From Sphingomonadales bacterium (GTDB lineage: Bacteria; Pseudomonadota; Alphaproteobacteria; Sphingomonadales; Kordiimonadaceae), in contig JAALKD010000007.1 of NCBI GenBank assembly GCA_011088215.1, forward strand, positions 1-64,000: 64,000 nucleotides of DNA, given 5' to 3'. The position numbers and the translations under genes were made by a program. Positions 9,319-18,856 of the stretch are shown here, piece after piece; within the stretch, counting starts at the first letter, position 1, and each line of letters opens with the position of its first letter. Below the pieces are notes generated by a model. That model saw only the letters and a program-made list of their open reading frames with translations, was not told the origin of the DNA and made no database searches.

Positions 9319-9720
9319 ATGAACAAAGGTCCTGATCCAATTGATATTCACGTTGGTCAGCGGGTACGTGCCCGTAGGAAAATGCTTGGGTTGTCGCAAA
9401 CTCAATTGGGGCATGAATTGGGCGTTACCTTTCAGCAGGTTCAAAAGTATGAGCGGGGAACGAACCGTATAGGATCAAGCCGGCTGTTTCGCATGTCGAA
9501 CACATTGGATGTTCCTGTGGCTTATTTTTTTGAGGGTGCTGAAACGAAAATGCCTGGCTATGTCTCGTTGAACGAGACTTTGGGCGAGGCGGTATTTGAC
9601 CGTGAGGAAACTCAGGAACTTGTGGATGCATATTATCGAATTGCGGATCCGAGAATTCGTAAGAAAGTACTTGGATTAGCTAGGTTGCTGTCGTCAGGTG
9701 TGGACGAATACGGTATGTAG
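9319..9720 (+). CDS. XRE-family helix-turn-helix regulator
   Basis: A 133-residue regulator with an N-terminal Cro/C1-type HTH (VGQRVRARRKMLGLSQTQL, then VTFQQVQKYERGTNRI, residues 12-55) and a short C-terminal helical tail. This layout matches a widespread alphaproteobacterial group (PraR-like) of chromosomal regulators, often linked with cell-surface or quorum traits. It is a single-gene unit: spaced 223 bases from pepN and closed by a strong terminator. The next gene is convergent and encodes a PEP-CTERM protein. A regulatory link is possible but unsupported. Confidence 0.88.
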   Translation: MNKGPDPIDIHVGQRVRARRKMLGLSQTQLGHELGVTFQQVQKYERGTNRIGSSRLFRMSNTLDVPVAYFFEGAETKMPGYVSLNETLGEAVFDREETQELVDAYYRIADPRIRKKVLGLARLLSSGVDEYGM

Positions 9721-9741
9721 ATCTTTTGACTTACATCATGG

Positions 9742-9773
9742 AAAAGGCCCAAACAGTGTTTGGGCCTTTTTTT
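9742..9773. terminator. Bidirectional rho-independent terminator
   Basis: A perfect 13-base stem (9742-9754 with 9758-9770) has a 3-base loop and an A-run before and T-run after. It serves the XRE gene on the plus strand and, read the other way, the PEP-CTERM gene on the minus strand. Confidence 0.93.
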
Positions 9774-9805
9774 ACTTGATAGCAACGGCGCAGGCGCCGT
9801 TTTAC

Positions 9806-12019
9806 TTATCGTTGGTCACGGCTTTGTGTTTTTTTTCTTTCGCGCCTGGCCATGAAGACCAAACCTGGTGCAAGCAACCAAAGTCCGTAAGGCTCGGGAA
9901 CAGAAACCAATCGTATTATGGCTGTGTCAACGCTGGTCAAAACAAAGTCGCCGGGCAAGAACAGACTACCTCCGGTAACCATATTGACGGTCTGATCACT
10001 TCCAATATTGCCATCATACCGAACTTGTAGCGTGACCTGATAATTGCCTGCTGAGTCAAATGATGTTCCGTCACCAGAATTTAGCAACAATGTTTGGCCG
10101 GTTCCTAGTATTTGGTCGCCTAAAACCCAAGTTAAACTAAAGGCGCCAGTGTCAACAAGGTTACAGAATGCCTCGGCTTCAAAACTGGATCCACAGCCAT
10201 CAAGCGAAAAGGATTCGCCCAGTGGAATTGTATCATAAACTCCAGCTTCAGCGAGCAAAACTGGTTCAGGTTCCGGCTCTGGTTTTGGCTCAGGGGTTGG
10301 CTCAGGAGTAGGCTCAGGAGTGGGCTCAGGTGCCGCACCAAGCGAATCTGGCGTATTATCATCAGGCGCCGCAGCAGCCTCAGGCTCATTGGATACCGGC
10401 TCAGGCTCGGGGTCAGGCTCTGGTTCAGGGTCCGGATCAGGTTCTGGCTCAGGCTCAGGGCTTGGCTCGGACTCGGCCTCTGGTTCAGCTGTAGGGGTTA
10501 TTGCCAGCGCTTCTTCAGTTGGTGAACCATTAGCGCCATCAATAAAAGCTGTAACAGGATCAATGATAGGGGCATCCAGTCCCAAAATTTCTTCCGCTGA
10601 CTGCTGGGCAGCAGGAGCAACGCGTTCAATAAATTCAGCAATTTCCTCCGCCAGCTCCTGTTCAATACTGAGGTCCGGTTCAGGATAGATGATAACCGCG
10701 GTTACATAAGTTTCTTGGCCGCCAAGCTGACGGAAGTTGATCCGCAGCGTACCATCGGTAACTTCGGCCCGGGTAACCAGCATGTGGCCTGTAGAAGCTC
10801 CACCGCCGCCGCCGCCTGTCGCCTGAGCAAAGGGGCTGGTATCAGCAATCATGCCAACGGAGCTTTGTGTTGTCATGCCGGCATAAGCACCAGGTGTAAC
10901 AGCAGCATCGATACCAGACATGGAGTGCATAACTGGCACGAGTTCAGTTGAGGCGCTGGCGGTAAGAGTATAAATAGAATCCTGATCGTTTGATGATATC
11001 AAATCATCTGCACTGCTATTCGACCCCGACAATCTATCAACGCCTTCGGTCGCCAGCTTCATAACAGGAACTAAGTCATCAGTGGCTCTGGCATCAACCA
11101 TATTTACTTTGGCGCCGTTGCGCTTTAAGTCCACACCGAAAGGGTAAAGTGGGGCCACTCCCCGTGGTGGTGGTGCAGTCAGGATAACCACGCGGTACTT
11201 GCCGTTTTTAAGCCCGTTTGCAACGAACTCTTCAATATTTCGAACGCCTTTAGATAAAATAGAGGGGCCTTGGTTTGCCGCCTCGTTGTTCATCTGATTG
11301 CCTTGAAGCATTTCGCTGTCTGCTGACACTCGAATGAAATCTTCGAATGGCTTGTCGCTTTTGGGACCAAGGTCCCAGCCAGTTGCACCTTCCTGGAGCT
11401 CAAAACCTTCATCCAAAACAAACGGTGCCATGAATGCGGTCCAGTGAGTTCTGGCGCCAGCTTCGATAATCAGGTTGGCAGCATCAGATATTGTTGCCAA
11501 ATCATAATCGCCAGCGGCATCTTCAAGTCTAAAAAGGAGCGCATCCATACGCTGCTTCAAAATTTCCGTATCACCCATGGCCTGATTCAGATATGACTGG
11601 ACAACCTGAAAGCCCCATTCATCAACGGCCAGTGCGCCTTCAATGGCTTCATCCAGCGTTACGGTCGGGAATGTTTCAATGCGCGCCTCTACTGGCGTGC
11701 GTATCAGTTCAGCGCTGCGTGTCCCGGTAAGATAAAAGTCCGCGTCAGCATTATCATCTGAATCAGCGGCTGATGCCAGGGTTGGGCGCGCAATTTTAAG
11801 TCGACGTATGCCAGGAATTTCCACAGGAGGAGGAGTCCGCATGCGATAAGTAGCAGGCGGCGGCAGCAAGCCACGGCTTAAAACCGGGGGAATAGTATCA
11901 TCTAAAACGATAAGATCTGGGGCCTGATTAGAGTAGGCCCCATATAACAATGTGCCGGTAGCAACAGCTGTGCCGGTCAACAGAGTCGAAATTATCAATG
12001 TCTTGTTGCTAGAAGCCAT
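9806..12019 (-). CDS. PEP-CTERM sorting-signal surface protein with PKD-like domain
   Basis: Probable exosortase A substrate of 737 residues. The C-terminus ends in a [10 protein letters not shown] motif, a hydrophobic stretch and an Arg-rich tail ([13 protein letters not shown]), which is the PEP-CTERM tripartite signal. The frame extends to a GTG at 12121, but the ATG at 12019 puts a normal hydrophobic signal or anchor segment ([18 protein letters not shown]) at residues 7-24, so I chose it. The middle is a large unassigned globular region with a Gly-rich patch. A long Pro/Glu/Asp linker follows ([13 protein letters not shown] type, about bases 10260-10480), then a PKD-like beta domain before the sorting signal. 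The linker PEP triplets are low complexity, not sorting signals. It lies beside the XrtA locus, on the opposite strand. Confidence 0.88.
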   Translation of the reverse strand: MASSNKTLIISTLLTGTAVATGTLLYGAYSNQAPDLIVLDDTIPPVLSRGLLPPPATYRMRTPPPVEIPGIRRLKIARPTLASAADSDDNADADFYLTGTRSAELIRTPVEARIETFPTVTLDEAIEGALAVDEWGFQVVQSYLNQAMGDTEILKQRMDALLFRLEDAAGDYDLATISDAANLIIEAGARTHWTAFMAPFVLDEGFELQEGATGWDLGPKSDKPFEDFIRVSADSEMLQGNQMNNEAANQGPSILSKGVRNIEEFVANGLKNGKYRVVILTAPPPRGVAPLYPFGVDLKRNGAKVNMVDARATDDLVPVMKLATEGVDRLSGSNSSADDLISSNDQDSIYTLTASASTELVPVMHSMSGIDAAVTPGAYAGMTTQSSVGMIADTSPFAQATGGGGGGASTGHMLVTRAEVTDGTLRINFRQLGGQETYVTAVIIYPEPDLSIEQELAEEIAEFIERVAPAAQQSAEEILGLDAPIIDPVTAFIDGANGSPTEEALAITPTAEPEAESEPSPEPEPEPDPDPEPEPDPEPEPVSNEPEAAAAPDDNTPDSLGAAPEPTPEPTPEPTPEPKPEPEPEPVLLAEAGVYDTIPLGESFSLDGCGSSFEAEAFCNLVDTGAFSLTWVLGDQILGTGQTLLLNSGDGTSFDSAGNYQVTLQVRYDGNIGSDQTVNMVTGGSLFLPGDFVLTSVDTAIIRLVSVPEPYGLWLLAPGLVFMARRERKKTQSRDQR

Positions 12020-12140
12020 GACGTTTTGAGGCCTTACCTGCTTAAAACACAAAAAATACACCCACAAGCATTGTAGAAAACCGGAGTGTTCATCCTCGAC
12101 CCATCTGCCAAACCATAACACAAGAATATCGGGTTTCAGC

Positions 12141-12160
12141 TAATAATTTGTAATAATTTG
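12141..12160. repeat. Tandem 10-base repeat in divergent promoter region
   Basis: TAATAATTTG occurs twice head to tail in the spacer between the PEP-CTERM gene (minus) and the CobT-like gene (plus). The position suits an activator-binding or promoter-flexing element, but two copies of an AT-rich decamer may be chance. The rest of the 12020-12256 spacer holds a TATAAT hexamer at 12231 without a good -35. Confidence 0.5.
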
Positions 12161-12256
12161 TATTAGCTTGCCGTTTCAATTGTATTGTCTCGCAACAATC
12201 TAATATTAGGGGTCAGTCGTCAAACCTCAGTATAATACAGTTAGGAACTTAAAATA

Positions 12257-13144
12257 GTGTCAATACGCCGTCCTTTTGCCGATTTGGTTGACCTTCTTGA
12301 ACAGCTACCCGCCGAAGATTCAGTTGCTAGAACACGGTTGGCAGCAATGGTTCCCACAGTTAACGAGGTGTCGCGCGATGATATGGCTCAAATGCCAGCC
12401 TGGTTGGGAGCGTGGCAGCGGACCAGTGCGCCTAAACTTGCTGAGAATCATATTTGCCTGTTTGTCAGTTCTTACGCGGACTACTCCGGCTCGGAATCGT
12501 TGATCGGCTTTGTTGAGAATGCAGGAAAAGGCGGAGTGCCAGTTGGCAAATTATGCAAGGAAAGGGGTGTCGGCCTTAGGCTGCTGGAGATGGCTGTGGA
12601 ATTACCTCATGTTGTATCGAATAAGTGGCCGGAAAAAGACTGTATGGCAGCCACTGCCTTTGGAATGGAAGCTACAGCGGCGGGCGGAGATATTTTGGGT
12701 CTAGCAGCATTGGCGCCTGGAGGCGACGAACATTGTCAAGCGCTATGTCAAAATTTAATTGATAATTTAATTAATAAAAATCAAGGCGCTACGGTAAAAC
12801 CTGATAGTGACACTTTAATTTTTGATCTATTGAACTTGATGAAAAATAAAGCAGGGAGAGAAGTGGCGGCGATGGTAGGGGCAATGATCGCGGCGCGCAG
12901 TCGTAGCCTGCCAGTTCTGATAGAAGGCTGGTCTGGTTTGGCGGCATTATCTATTCTTTCAGCGATTGATCGGTCAAGTGTGGACCATGTCAAAGTCGCG
13001 TCTATTGAAAATGATGCTCAAGCGAATGCCGTCGATCTTTTGGGAATGCAGCCAATCGTTGGGCCGGCAGTTAATTTAGGCGTCGGGTGCGGTATCGCCC
13101 TCGCTCTTTCGACTATTGCGCCAATGCTAAATCTACTTGATTGA
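12257..13144 (+). CDS. CobT/CobU-like phosphoribosyltransferase paralogue lacking catalytic residues
   Basis: The 295 residues align along their length with alphaproteobacterial nicotinate-nucleotide:dimethylbenzimidazole phosphoribosyltransferase (CobU/CobT, about 335-350 residues). Matching parts are FADLVDLLEQLP at the start, KDCMAATAFGMEATAAGGD (128-145), AGREVAAMVGAMIAARSRSLPV (split around residue 205) and LGVGCGIALAL at the end. Three functional motifs are lost: the GNHGV segment reads SSYADYS, the phosphate-binding GEMGIGNTT reads GLAALAPGG (148-156), and the catalytic Glu of LGEGxGAAL is Val276. It is therefore unlikely to make alpha-ribazole phosphate. The start is GTG with AGGA upstream. 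No other cobalamin gene is nearby. It sits alone between the PEP-CTERM gene and the exopolysaccharide locus. The homology comes from remembered family sequences, so it needs an alignment. Confidence 0.75.
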   Translation: MSIRRPFADLVDLLEQLPAEDSVARTRLAAMVPTVNEVSRDDMAQMPAWLGAWQRTSAPKLAENHICLFVSSYADYSGSESLIGFVENAGKGGVPVGKLCKERGVGLRLLEMAVELPHVVSNKWPEKDCMAATAFGMEATAAGGDILGLAALAPGGDEHCQALCQNLIDNLINKNQGATVKPDSDTLIFDLLNLMKNKAGREVAAMVGAMIAARSRSLPVLIEGWSGLAALSILSAIDRSSVDHVKVASIENDAQANAVDLLGMQPIVGPAVNLGVGCGIALALSTIAPMLNLLD

Positions 13145-13248
13145 TACGAGGATATTTATTGTAAGGCATCGTCTTTGTTGGTCTGTTGATTTCGCCGAGG
13201 CAGGCGTGTTGCGGTTATTCAGGTCGTCAAAGCAATAATTCTGTTGCC

Positions 13249-13272
13249 TTTTTGGCGTATTAATACCAAAAA
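13249..13272. promoter_or_regulatory. Inverted repeat upstream of the exopolysaccharide locus
   Basis: Outer arms TTTTTGG (13249-13255) and CCAAAAA (13266-13272) flank and partly overlap the perfect palindrome GTATTAATAC (13257-13266). It lies about 80 bases before the first gene of the XrtA locus, an operator-like position. It could also end the preceding gene, but it has no T-run after it and is 105 bases past that stop. Confidence 0.5.
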
Positions 13273-13350
13273 TAGGGTGCTTGCGTCGGGGGGGATGCAG
13301 CGTTGGCGATCAATAGATCAATGTTCCAAGGCTGAAAGGGCTGAAAGTTT

Positions 13351-14721
13351 ATGGCGCGCATTTTTCGCCACCATGTTTCTCCGGTTAAGCTGACACTAGC
13401 TATTACAGATGTTGTATTGATCGCTGGCTGTGCCTTTTTGGCAGAATGGCTTAGGCTGTCATCTCTAGATTTGAATTATGCTCAAACAGCAGTTTCCATA
13501 GCCGCGAAGCTGGCCATCCCTGCTTTAACCTTTCCATTGCTACTTGGTTTGGGTGCTTATCAGTCGGATGCGATGGGTGACTTGAAGATATTTTTTCCGC
13601 GCATGGTTGTGGCATTTGTTGTTGGAATTTTACTAACCGCCGCTTTGGCATATTTGCTGCCCGCATTGCCGCTATGGCGCTCTATCTTATTGTTAGCATT
13701 TGCTTTTTCAGCGATTGCCATTCTTGTTACCCATACCGGATTCATCCATTTCGCCAAAGACAGTTTTCTCGGTCGAAGGATTGCAATTCTGGGAGCGGGC
13801 CCTGAGGCAAGAGCTTTGAAAGAAGAAGCAGAAAACTCACCGGAGGCTGGCCTTAAAATTGTTGCTGTTTTTGCTACTCCGGATGGGCCCAATGTTCTTG
13901 ATGGTGCCATTGTGTTGGATGAAATTGGGAAGAGGGGCTGTGAGCTAATTGTCATAGGCGACCGTTTCGAAAAAAATGCCTTGCCTGTGGAAGCGCTTAT
14001 CGCTTGCAAACTGGCAGGCGTTCAAATTATGGACCGTCTGACCTTTTTTGAGGAAGTACGCGGTTATGTTGATTTAGATTCAGTGCAGGAAGACTGGATA
14101 GTTTTTGCAGAAGGGTTCAAGGGTGGTAATCTCCTTGAGCGCGGTGCAAAAAGGGCCATGGATATAGGTATAAGCTTGGTATTTTTGTTGGCGGCACTGC
14201 CTGTTCTATTGGTGAGCGCTCTTTTAATAAAGCTGACCAGTTCTGGTCCAATTTTTTACCGACAGGAACGCGTGGGCCTGAACCGACAGGCTTTTGATGT
14301 GCTCAAGCTTAGAAGCATGACGATGGACGCTGAGCAGTCAGGCGTGCCAGAATTCGCCAAAGAGCAGGATCCTCGGGTGACAAGGATTGGGGGCTTTTTA
14401 CGGCGCACAAGAATCGATGAAATTCCGCAAACCCTAAACGTGCTGAAAGGTGATATGAGTTTTGTTGGGCCCCCGCCTGAACGACCCTATTTCGTCGATC
14501 AACTAGAAGAAAAAGTGCCTTTTTACCGGGAACGTCATTGTATGAAACCAGGAATCACTGGTTGGGCTCAGATCAGGTATCCATACAGAGCATCTTTTGA
14601 AGATTCTCGTCGTAAGCTTGAGTATGATCTGTACTACATCAAGAACTATTCGCTTTTCCTTGATTTGCTGATTATTCTACAAACCCTAAGGGTCGTGTTG
14701 TTCCCGCATGGAGTGCGTTAA
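13351..14721 (+). CDS. XrtA/PEP-CTERM system sugar transferase (initiating glycosyltransferase)
   Basis: Polyprenyl-phosphate sugar-1-phosphate transferase of 456 residues that starts repeat-unit assembly on the lipid carrier at the inner membrane. The N-terminal half has four or five membrane segments and a Rossmann-like part (RRIAILGAGPEARALKEEA). The C-terminal half is the WcaJ/EpsB-type bacterial sugar transferase domain, with a membrane helix and the motifs GPIFYRQERVGLN, FDVLKLRSMTMDAE, RRTRIDEIPQTLNVLKGDMS, FVGPPPERP and KPGITGWAQI. This matches the TIGR03013 group found in exosortase loci. It is the first gene of the locus. Its stop is followed one base later by the GTG of the TPR gene. 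Confidence 0.93.
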   Translation: MARIFRHHVSPVKLTLAITDVVLIAGCAFLAEWLRLSSLDLNYAQTAVSIAAKLAIPALTFPLLLGLGAYQSDAMGDLKIFFPRMVVAFVVGILLTAALAYLLPALPLWRSILLLAFAFSAIAILVTHTGFIHFAKDSFLGRRIAILGAGPEARALKEEAENSPEAGLKIVAVFATPDGPNVLDGAIVLDEIGKRGCELIVIGDRFEKNALPVEALIACKLAGVQIMDRLTFFEEVRGYVDLDSVQEDWIVFAEGFKGGNLLERGAKRAMDIGISLVFLLAALPVLLVSALLIKLTSSGPIFYRQERVGLNRQAFDVLKLRSMTMDAEQSGVPEFAKEQDPRVTRIGGFLRRTRIDEIPQTLNVLKGDMSFVGPPPERPYFVDQLEEKVPFYRERHCMKPGITGWAQIRYPYRASFEDSRRKLEYDLYYIKNYSLFLDLLIILQTLRVVLFPHGVR

Positions 14722-14722
14722 C

Positions 14723-17581
14723 GTGAGTATTGGTTTAAAAAATATCATGACTTTTGAACATGCAATTTTTACCCGCATCTCTAAACTGAAACACCAAGCG
14801 GCCTTCCTTGGCATGTTAGCTATTTTGTTGTTATCAAACATTAGTTACGCCCAATCAGACTTCAAAAATTCTGCCCGATTACTGATTGAACAAAAACAAT
14901 ATACCAGCGCACTCGAATTGATAACAGAAGCCCATAATCGGGGCGCCGCGGATTCGGAGAGTTATCGATTACTTGCAGAAGTTTACTTGAATGTGGGAAG
15001 TGGTATTCCGGCAGAGGCTGCGATTGATAGAGCGCGTCAGCTAGGGGCGGATTTTGCAGCAACAGCGATACCTTTTGCAAAAAGCAAGTTGATTCAAGGC
15101 CAATATGACAGTGCTTTGGAGGCGCTGAGAGGCGTGACTATTCCCGACGGCCAGCGCGGGGCGGCCCTTATCATTACAGGCGATGCCTATTTCGCCACCG
15201 GCCAGTTTGCTGATGCTCAAAGAACATATGAGACCGCAAGAGCGCAATTTCCCGGCGACTATCAGTCTTATCTCGGGTTAGCACGTTTGGCACTTAAACA
15301 AGGCCAGCTGGCGGAAGCCACGCAGTTGGCTGATTCCGCTTACGCACGGTCCGCAGACAATACGATGGTTCAATATACGCGTGGCTTATTGGCGCGCTAC
15401 ATGGGTAATTTGGCGGACGCAGAAACCTTTATGATTGACGCAGTTCGTCTGTTCCCGGGCAATGTCATGGCCAATTTGGAGTTGGCAGGTATTCGGATAA
15501 ATCAGCAACGATATGACGATGCCGAACTGTTCTTAGACGGGGTTTATCAGGTTAACCCCAAAAACCCCATGGCGCTTTATTTGTCTGGGGTTATCCTCGC
15601 CAGTAAAGGCGAATATGCGCAAGCTGAAGCTTTGCTTAATCGATCCCGAACCGTCACGGAAAACTTTTTGCCTGCTTTATATGTCCGCGGATTAGTTGCC
15701 TACCAACTGGATAGCAACGATGCTGCTGTCGAACTTCTGACCAAGGTGATAGCTGCCAGGCCTGCAAACCGGACCGCTCGTATCGCGCTCGCCGGTTCCT
15801 ATCTAAAAATGCAACAGCCAAGCAACGCATATAACGTTTTGCTGCCACTAATTGAGCAGGAACAAAATGATGTGGATGTACTTGCGATGGCTGCAGCAAT
15901 TTTAATTGCGCAGGGCGAAGTAGAACGCGGTCGTGCCATGTATGAGCGCGTAGCTGCGCTACAAGGCGATCAACAAGGCACAGAAACCATAAGAGGACTT
16001 GATACAAAGCTTGCGTTGGCGCAGTTCGTGGCTGGCGACACCGAGAATGCCTTATCTACTCTTTTGGGTGTTACTGCATCTCAGGAAGTGCAGCTGCGCG
16101 ATCTCGGCGTATTGGGAAGTATGCAACTACGGACCAGTGATTTTGAAGGCGCGGAAATTACGATATCAAAAATTATTCAGGCGGCGCCGGGCAGGGCGCT
16201 AGGCTACAACATGCGCGGAACGCTGGAATTCAGGCAGCGAGATTTCGAAGGCGCAATCCAGTCTTTTACCCAAGCCTTAACTTTGGAATCAAACTATTTC
16301 ACGGCGCGTAGAAACCGAGCTTTGGCGGCAATGAATCTCCGTCAATTTGATCGGGCAGAAGCTGACCTTAAAAATCTTCTTGAAGATAAACCGACGGACA
16401 CGAGGGCAAAGGCCGCCCTCGGCAAGGTTTTGTTAGAAAATGGTAAAGCAGAAGAAGCGGTGCCATATTTCCGTGAGGCTGTTCGCCTAATTCCGGACTC
16501 GGTTGTTTTGTGGGCCGATTATTCGCAAGCGTTGGCAGACTCAGGAAATACAACTCGCGCAATTGAAGAAGCGCGTGCAACTGCCGTGCGAGCCAACGAC
16601 AACCCAGCCATATTGAAACGTATGGGCCTCTTGTTGCTGGAGCTAGATCAGGCGAGGGCTGCAGAACGTCCGTTGTCGCGCTATGCTATCTTCGAACATG
16701 CCAGCGGTGAAGCTAATCTGCTCCATGGCAGAGCATTGTTAAAAACGGGCCTATATACTGGCGCGCGCATGGCATTTCAGCGGGCTGCGGGATCCACGGA
16801 AGACATCATCGATCCCGATGTGATTAATTGGTACCTTTTTGCGACTGAAGCAATGGGCCGTATACTGGAGGAGGCGGAGGCGCGTTTATCATCGCTTCAG
16901 GCCTCCAAGCGTCCAGAAGATATTGAGCCAAGTCTGATCGGGCAAATTTTTCTGGATAAAGGCGAGCCTGAATTGGCTGCATCAGCATTCAGGGATGCCC
17001 TAAAAAACACTCAGACCGAGAAATTGGCGATTGGCCTTTCGCAAGCGCTATACGCCATGGGGCTTGGTCCTTCAGGTGTCGCAGAATTGGAAAAATTTGT
17101 CAGCGATAACGATGAGGCGCGGTTGGCCCGAGTTGAGTTGGCAAAAAGATACGAGCAAAACGAACAGTTTGCGGATGCTAGTGAACAATATGAAATAATA
17201 TTGCGGTCGGGCGTGGCGGACGCCACTGTGGTTGCACAATTGGCGCTCGTATATCTCAACCTGGAAGGCAGAGCGACCCAAAGCTTGCAGTTGGCTGAGC
17301 GGGCCTACCTTATGTCGCCTGATGATCCCGCGATTTTAGATGTTGCTGGTTGGGTTGCCTTAAGGGCCAAAAATCAGGCTGTTAAAGCAGTTGATTATTT
17401 GGAAAAGGCAACGCGACGAGCGCCAGGCGCTGCCCTATACAAATATCATTTGGGGATGGCCTACCTTACGCGGGGCAACAGGATCGACGCGGCTCGGGTA
17501 TTGCAGCAGGCATTGAATTTGGACCCAGATTTCGAGGGTGCCGATGATGCTCGCCAACAGCTATTGGCATTGGCGCCGTAA
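14723..17581 (+). CDS. prsT: PrsT-like TPR protein of the XrtA/PEP-CTERM system
   Basis: Large tetratricopeptide protein of about 952 residues, of the kind found in exosortase loci (PrsT family). The GTG at 14723, with GGAG 9 bases upstream, is my chosen start; ATGs at 14708 and 14747 are alternatives. A signal sequence is clear: HQAAFLGMLAILLLSNISYAQS, with cleavage after SYA. The rest is a run of about 20 TPR-like helix pairs, for example PKNPMALYLSGVILASKGEY and PGAALYKYHLGMAYLTRGNR near the end. The signal and the lack of a lipobox point to a soluble or peripheral periplasmic protein. Its expected role is as a scaffold for export or sorting, since genes of this type co-occur with exosortase A. 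Confidence 0.88.
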   Translation: MSIGLKNIMTFEHAIFTRISKLKHQAAFLGMLAILLLSNISYAQSDFKNSARLLIEQKQYTSALELITEAHNRGAADSESYRLLAEVYLNVGSGIPAEAAIDRARQLGADFAATAIPFAKSKLIQGQYDSALEALRGVTIPDGQRGAALIITGDAYFATGQFADAQRTYETARAQFPGDYQSYLGLARLALKQGQLAEATQLADSAYARSADNTMVQYTRGLLARYMGNLADAETFMIDAVRLFPGNVMANLELAGIRINQQRYDDAELFLDGVYQVNPKNPMALYLSGVILASKGEYAQAEALLNRSRTVTENFLPALYVRGLVAYQLDSNDAAVELLTKVIAARPANRTARIALAGSYLKMQQPSNAYNVLLPLIEQEQNDVDVLAMAAAILIAQGEVERGRAMYERVAALQGDQQGTETIRGLDTKLALAQFVAGDTENALSTLLGVTASQEVQLRDLGVLGSMQLRTSDFEGAEITISKIIQAAPGRALGYNMRGTLEFRQRDFEGAIQSFTQALTLESNYFTARRNRALAAMNLRQFDRAEADLKNLLEDKPTDTRAKAALGKVLLENGKAEEAVPYFREAVRLIPDSVVLWADYSQALADSGNTTRAIEEARATAVRANDNPAILKRMGLLLLELDQARAAERPLSRYAIFEHASGEANLLHGRALLKTGLYTGARMAFQRAAGSTEDIIDPDVINWYLFATEAMGRILEEAEARLSSLQASKRPEDIEPSLIGQIFLDKGEPELAASAFRDALKNTQTEKLAIGLSQALYAMGLGPSGVAELEKFVSDNDEARLARVELAKRYEQNEQFADASEQYEIILRSGVADATVVAQLALVYLNLEGRATQSLQLAERAYLMSPDDPAILDVAGWVALRAKNQAVKAVDYLEKATRRAPGAALYKYHLGMAYLTRGNRIDAARVLQQALNLDPDFEGADDARQQLLALAP

Positions 17582-17629
17582 TGGCCTCCTTCGCAGAATC
17601 ATGGCAGCGAAATAACCTGGATTAATATA

Positions 17630-18853
17630 GTGCCCGAAGAAACGCCACGTCAGCGACTACACATCTTAGTTTTTTCAACGTTGTTTCCCCACAAAGGTGA
17701 ACCCACCCAAGGGATTTTTGTTGAAAATCGACTACGTCACTTGTTGAAAGATGCAAACGTGGACGCCACTGTGATTGCTCCAGTGCCCTGGTTTCCCTTT
17801 AAAAGCAGCGTGTTCGGAAAATATGGTCGCGCCGCCCGCGCCGAACATGCGGAAGCTCGAGGTGGTCTGTCCATCTATCACCCGCGATATATCGTGATCC
17901 CCAAAATTGGCATGATGCTAACGCCGTTTTTCCTCACGAGAGCAGCGATAAAAATGATGAAGAAGTTGTTGCGCGGCGGAGCAAAGTTCGACCTTATCGA
18001 TGCACATTATTTATTCCCTGATTGTGTCTCGGCTTCACGGTTGTCGGCTAAATCGGGCCTTCCATACACGGCTACAGCTAGGGGCAGCGACGTTACCCAA
18101 ATCGCATTGATGCCAGGCCCAAAAAAGATGATATTGCAAGCATGTGCCGGTGCTGGTCAGGTCATTACAGTAAGTCAGTCGCTAAAAGATAAATTGATAA
18201 CGGTTGGTGCGGATGGCGGAAACATCTCAGTTCTTAGAAATGGCGTTGATGCCGATAGATTTTGCCCTTTAGCAATCGACCGCAACAAGTTTCTTGGGGA
18301 TTTGGGGCTGGATGGCACGGCCCCAACGATTGTGTTTGCTGGCTGGCTTATTGAACGCAAAAGGGTGGATATCGTTATCGACGCCATGGCTCATTTGCCT
18401 CAGGCACAGACAGTTATCGTTGGGGATGGGCCGTTGCGAAGCAGCCTATTGGCGCAGGTGAAATCACTGGACCTCGAGGATAGAGTTAAGTTCGTTGGAC
18501 AAAAACAGCCAGATGAAATGTCGCAGTATTTTTCTGTTGCAGATGTCTTGTGCCTCCCGTCCGAGCGCGAAGGCTGGGCTAATGTTATGCTCGAGGCAAT
18601 GGCATGCGGCGCTGCGATTGTTGCACGTAATGTAGACGGCGCGGTTGAATTGATTACCGGTGGTGCGCCAGGGCGGTTAGTCGACGGTGACGATCCTGCC
18701 AAATACGCCGCCGCCATTGGCGAACTTTTGCAAGAAAAGCTTTCACGCGAAGATGTGCGGTCATATGCGATGGGATATAGTTGGCAAGCTACCTCAGAGA
18801 GGCAGATGGAAATATTTCAGGCGTTAGTTGGCCGCAAAAAGCAGGAGAATTAA
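17630..18853 (+). CDS. GT4-family glycosyltransferase of the exopolysaccharide locus
   Basis: A 407-residue GT-B glycosyltransferase (group 1, GT4). It starts at a GTG and begins with the Rossmann N-domain (RLHILVFSTLFPHKGEPTQG). The C-domain carries FAGWLIERKRVDIVIDAM and the donor-binding motif SEREGWANVMLEAMACG with its EX7E glutamates. It should transfer an NDP-sugar to the growing lipid-linked repeat unit in the cytoplasm. It lies 48 bases after the TPR gene and 3 bases before galE. The donor sugar cannot be read from sequence. Confidence 0.9.
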   Translation: MPEETPRQRLHILVFSTLFPHKGEPTQGIFVENRLRHLLKDANVDATVIAPVPWFPFKSSVFGKYGRAARAEHAEARGGLSIYHPRYIVIPKIGMMLTPFFLTRAAIKMMKKLLRGGAKFDLIDAHYLFPDCVSASRLSAKSGLPYTATARGSDVTQIALMPGPKKMILQACAGAGQVITVSQSLKDKLITVGADGGNISVLRNGVDADRFCPLAIDRNKFLGDLGLDGTAPTIVFAGWLIERKRVDIVIDAMAHLPQAQTVIVGDGPLRSSLLAQVKSLDLEDRVKFVGQKQPDEMSQYFSVADVLCLPSEREGWANVMLEAMACGAAIVARNVDGAVELITGGAPGRLVDGDDPAKYAAAIGELLQEKLSREDVRSYAMGYSWQATSERQMEIFQALVGRKKQEN

Positions 18854-18856
18854 CCC

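Noticed and set aside
10320-10688. Ser-Gly-repeat ORF on the plus strand
   Set aside because: It is the antisense of the Pro-Glu linker of the PEP-CTERM gene; the repeat composition simply mirrors that coding sequence and there is no ribosome-binding site.
12020-13350. Sigma-54 promoters for the PEP-CTERM gene or exopolysaccharide locus
   Set aside because: No TGGCAC-N5-TTGC pair with correct spacing was seen on either strand.
13560-14009. 149-codon minus-strand ORF inside the sugar transferase gene
   Set aside because: It is fully antisense to a gene with clear family motifs and has no domain or start signal of its own.
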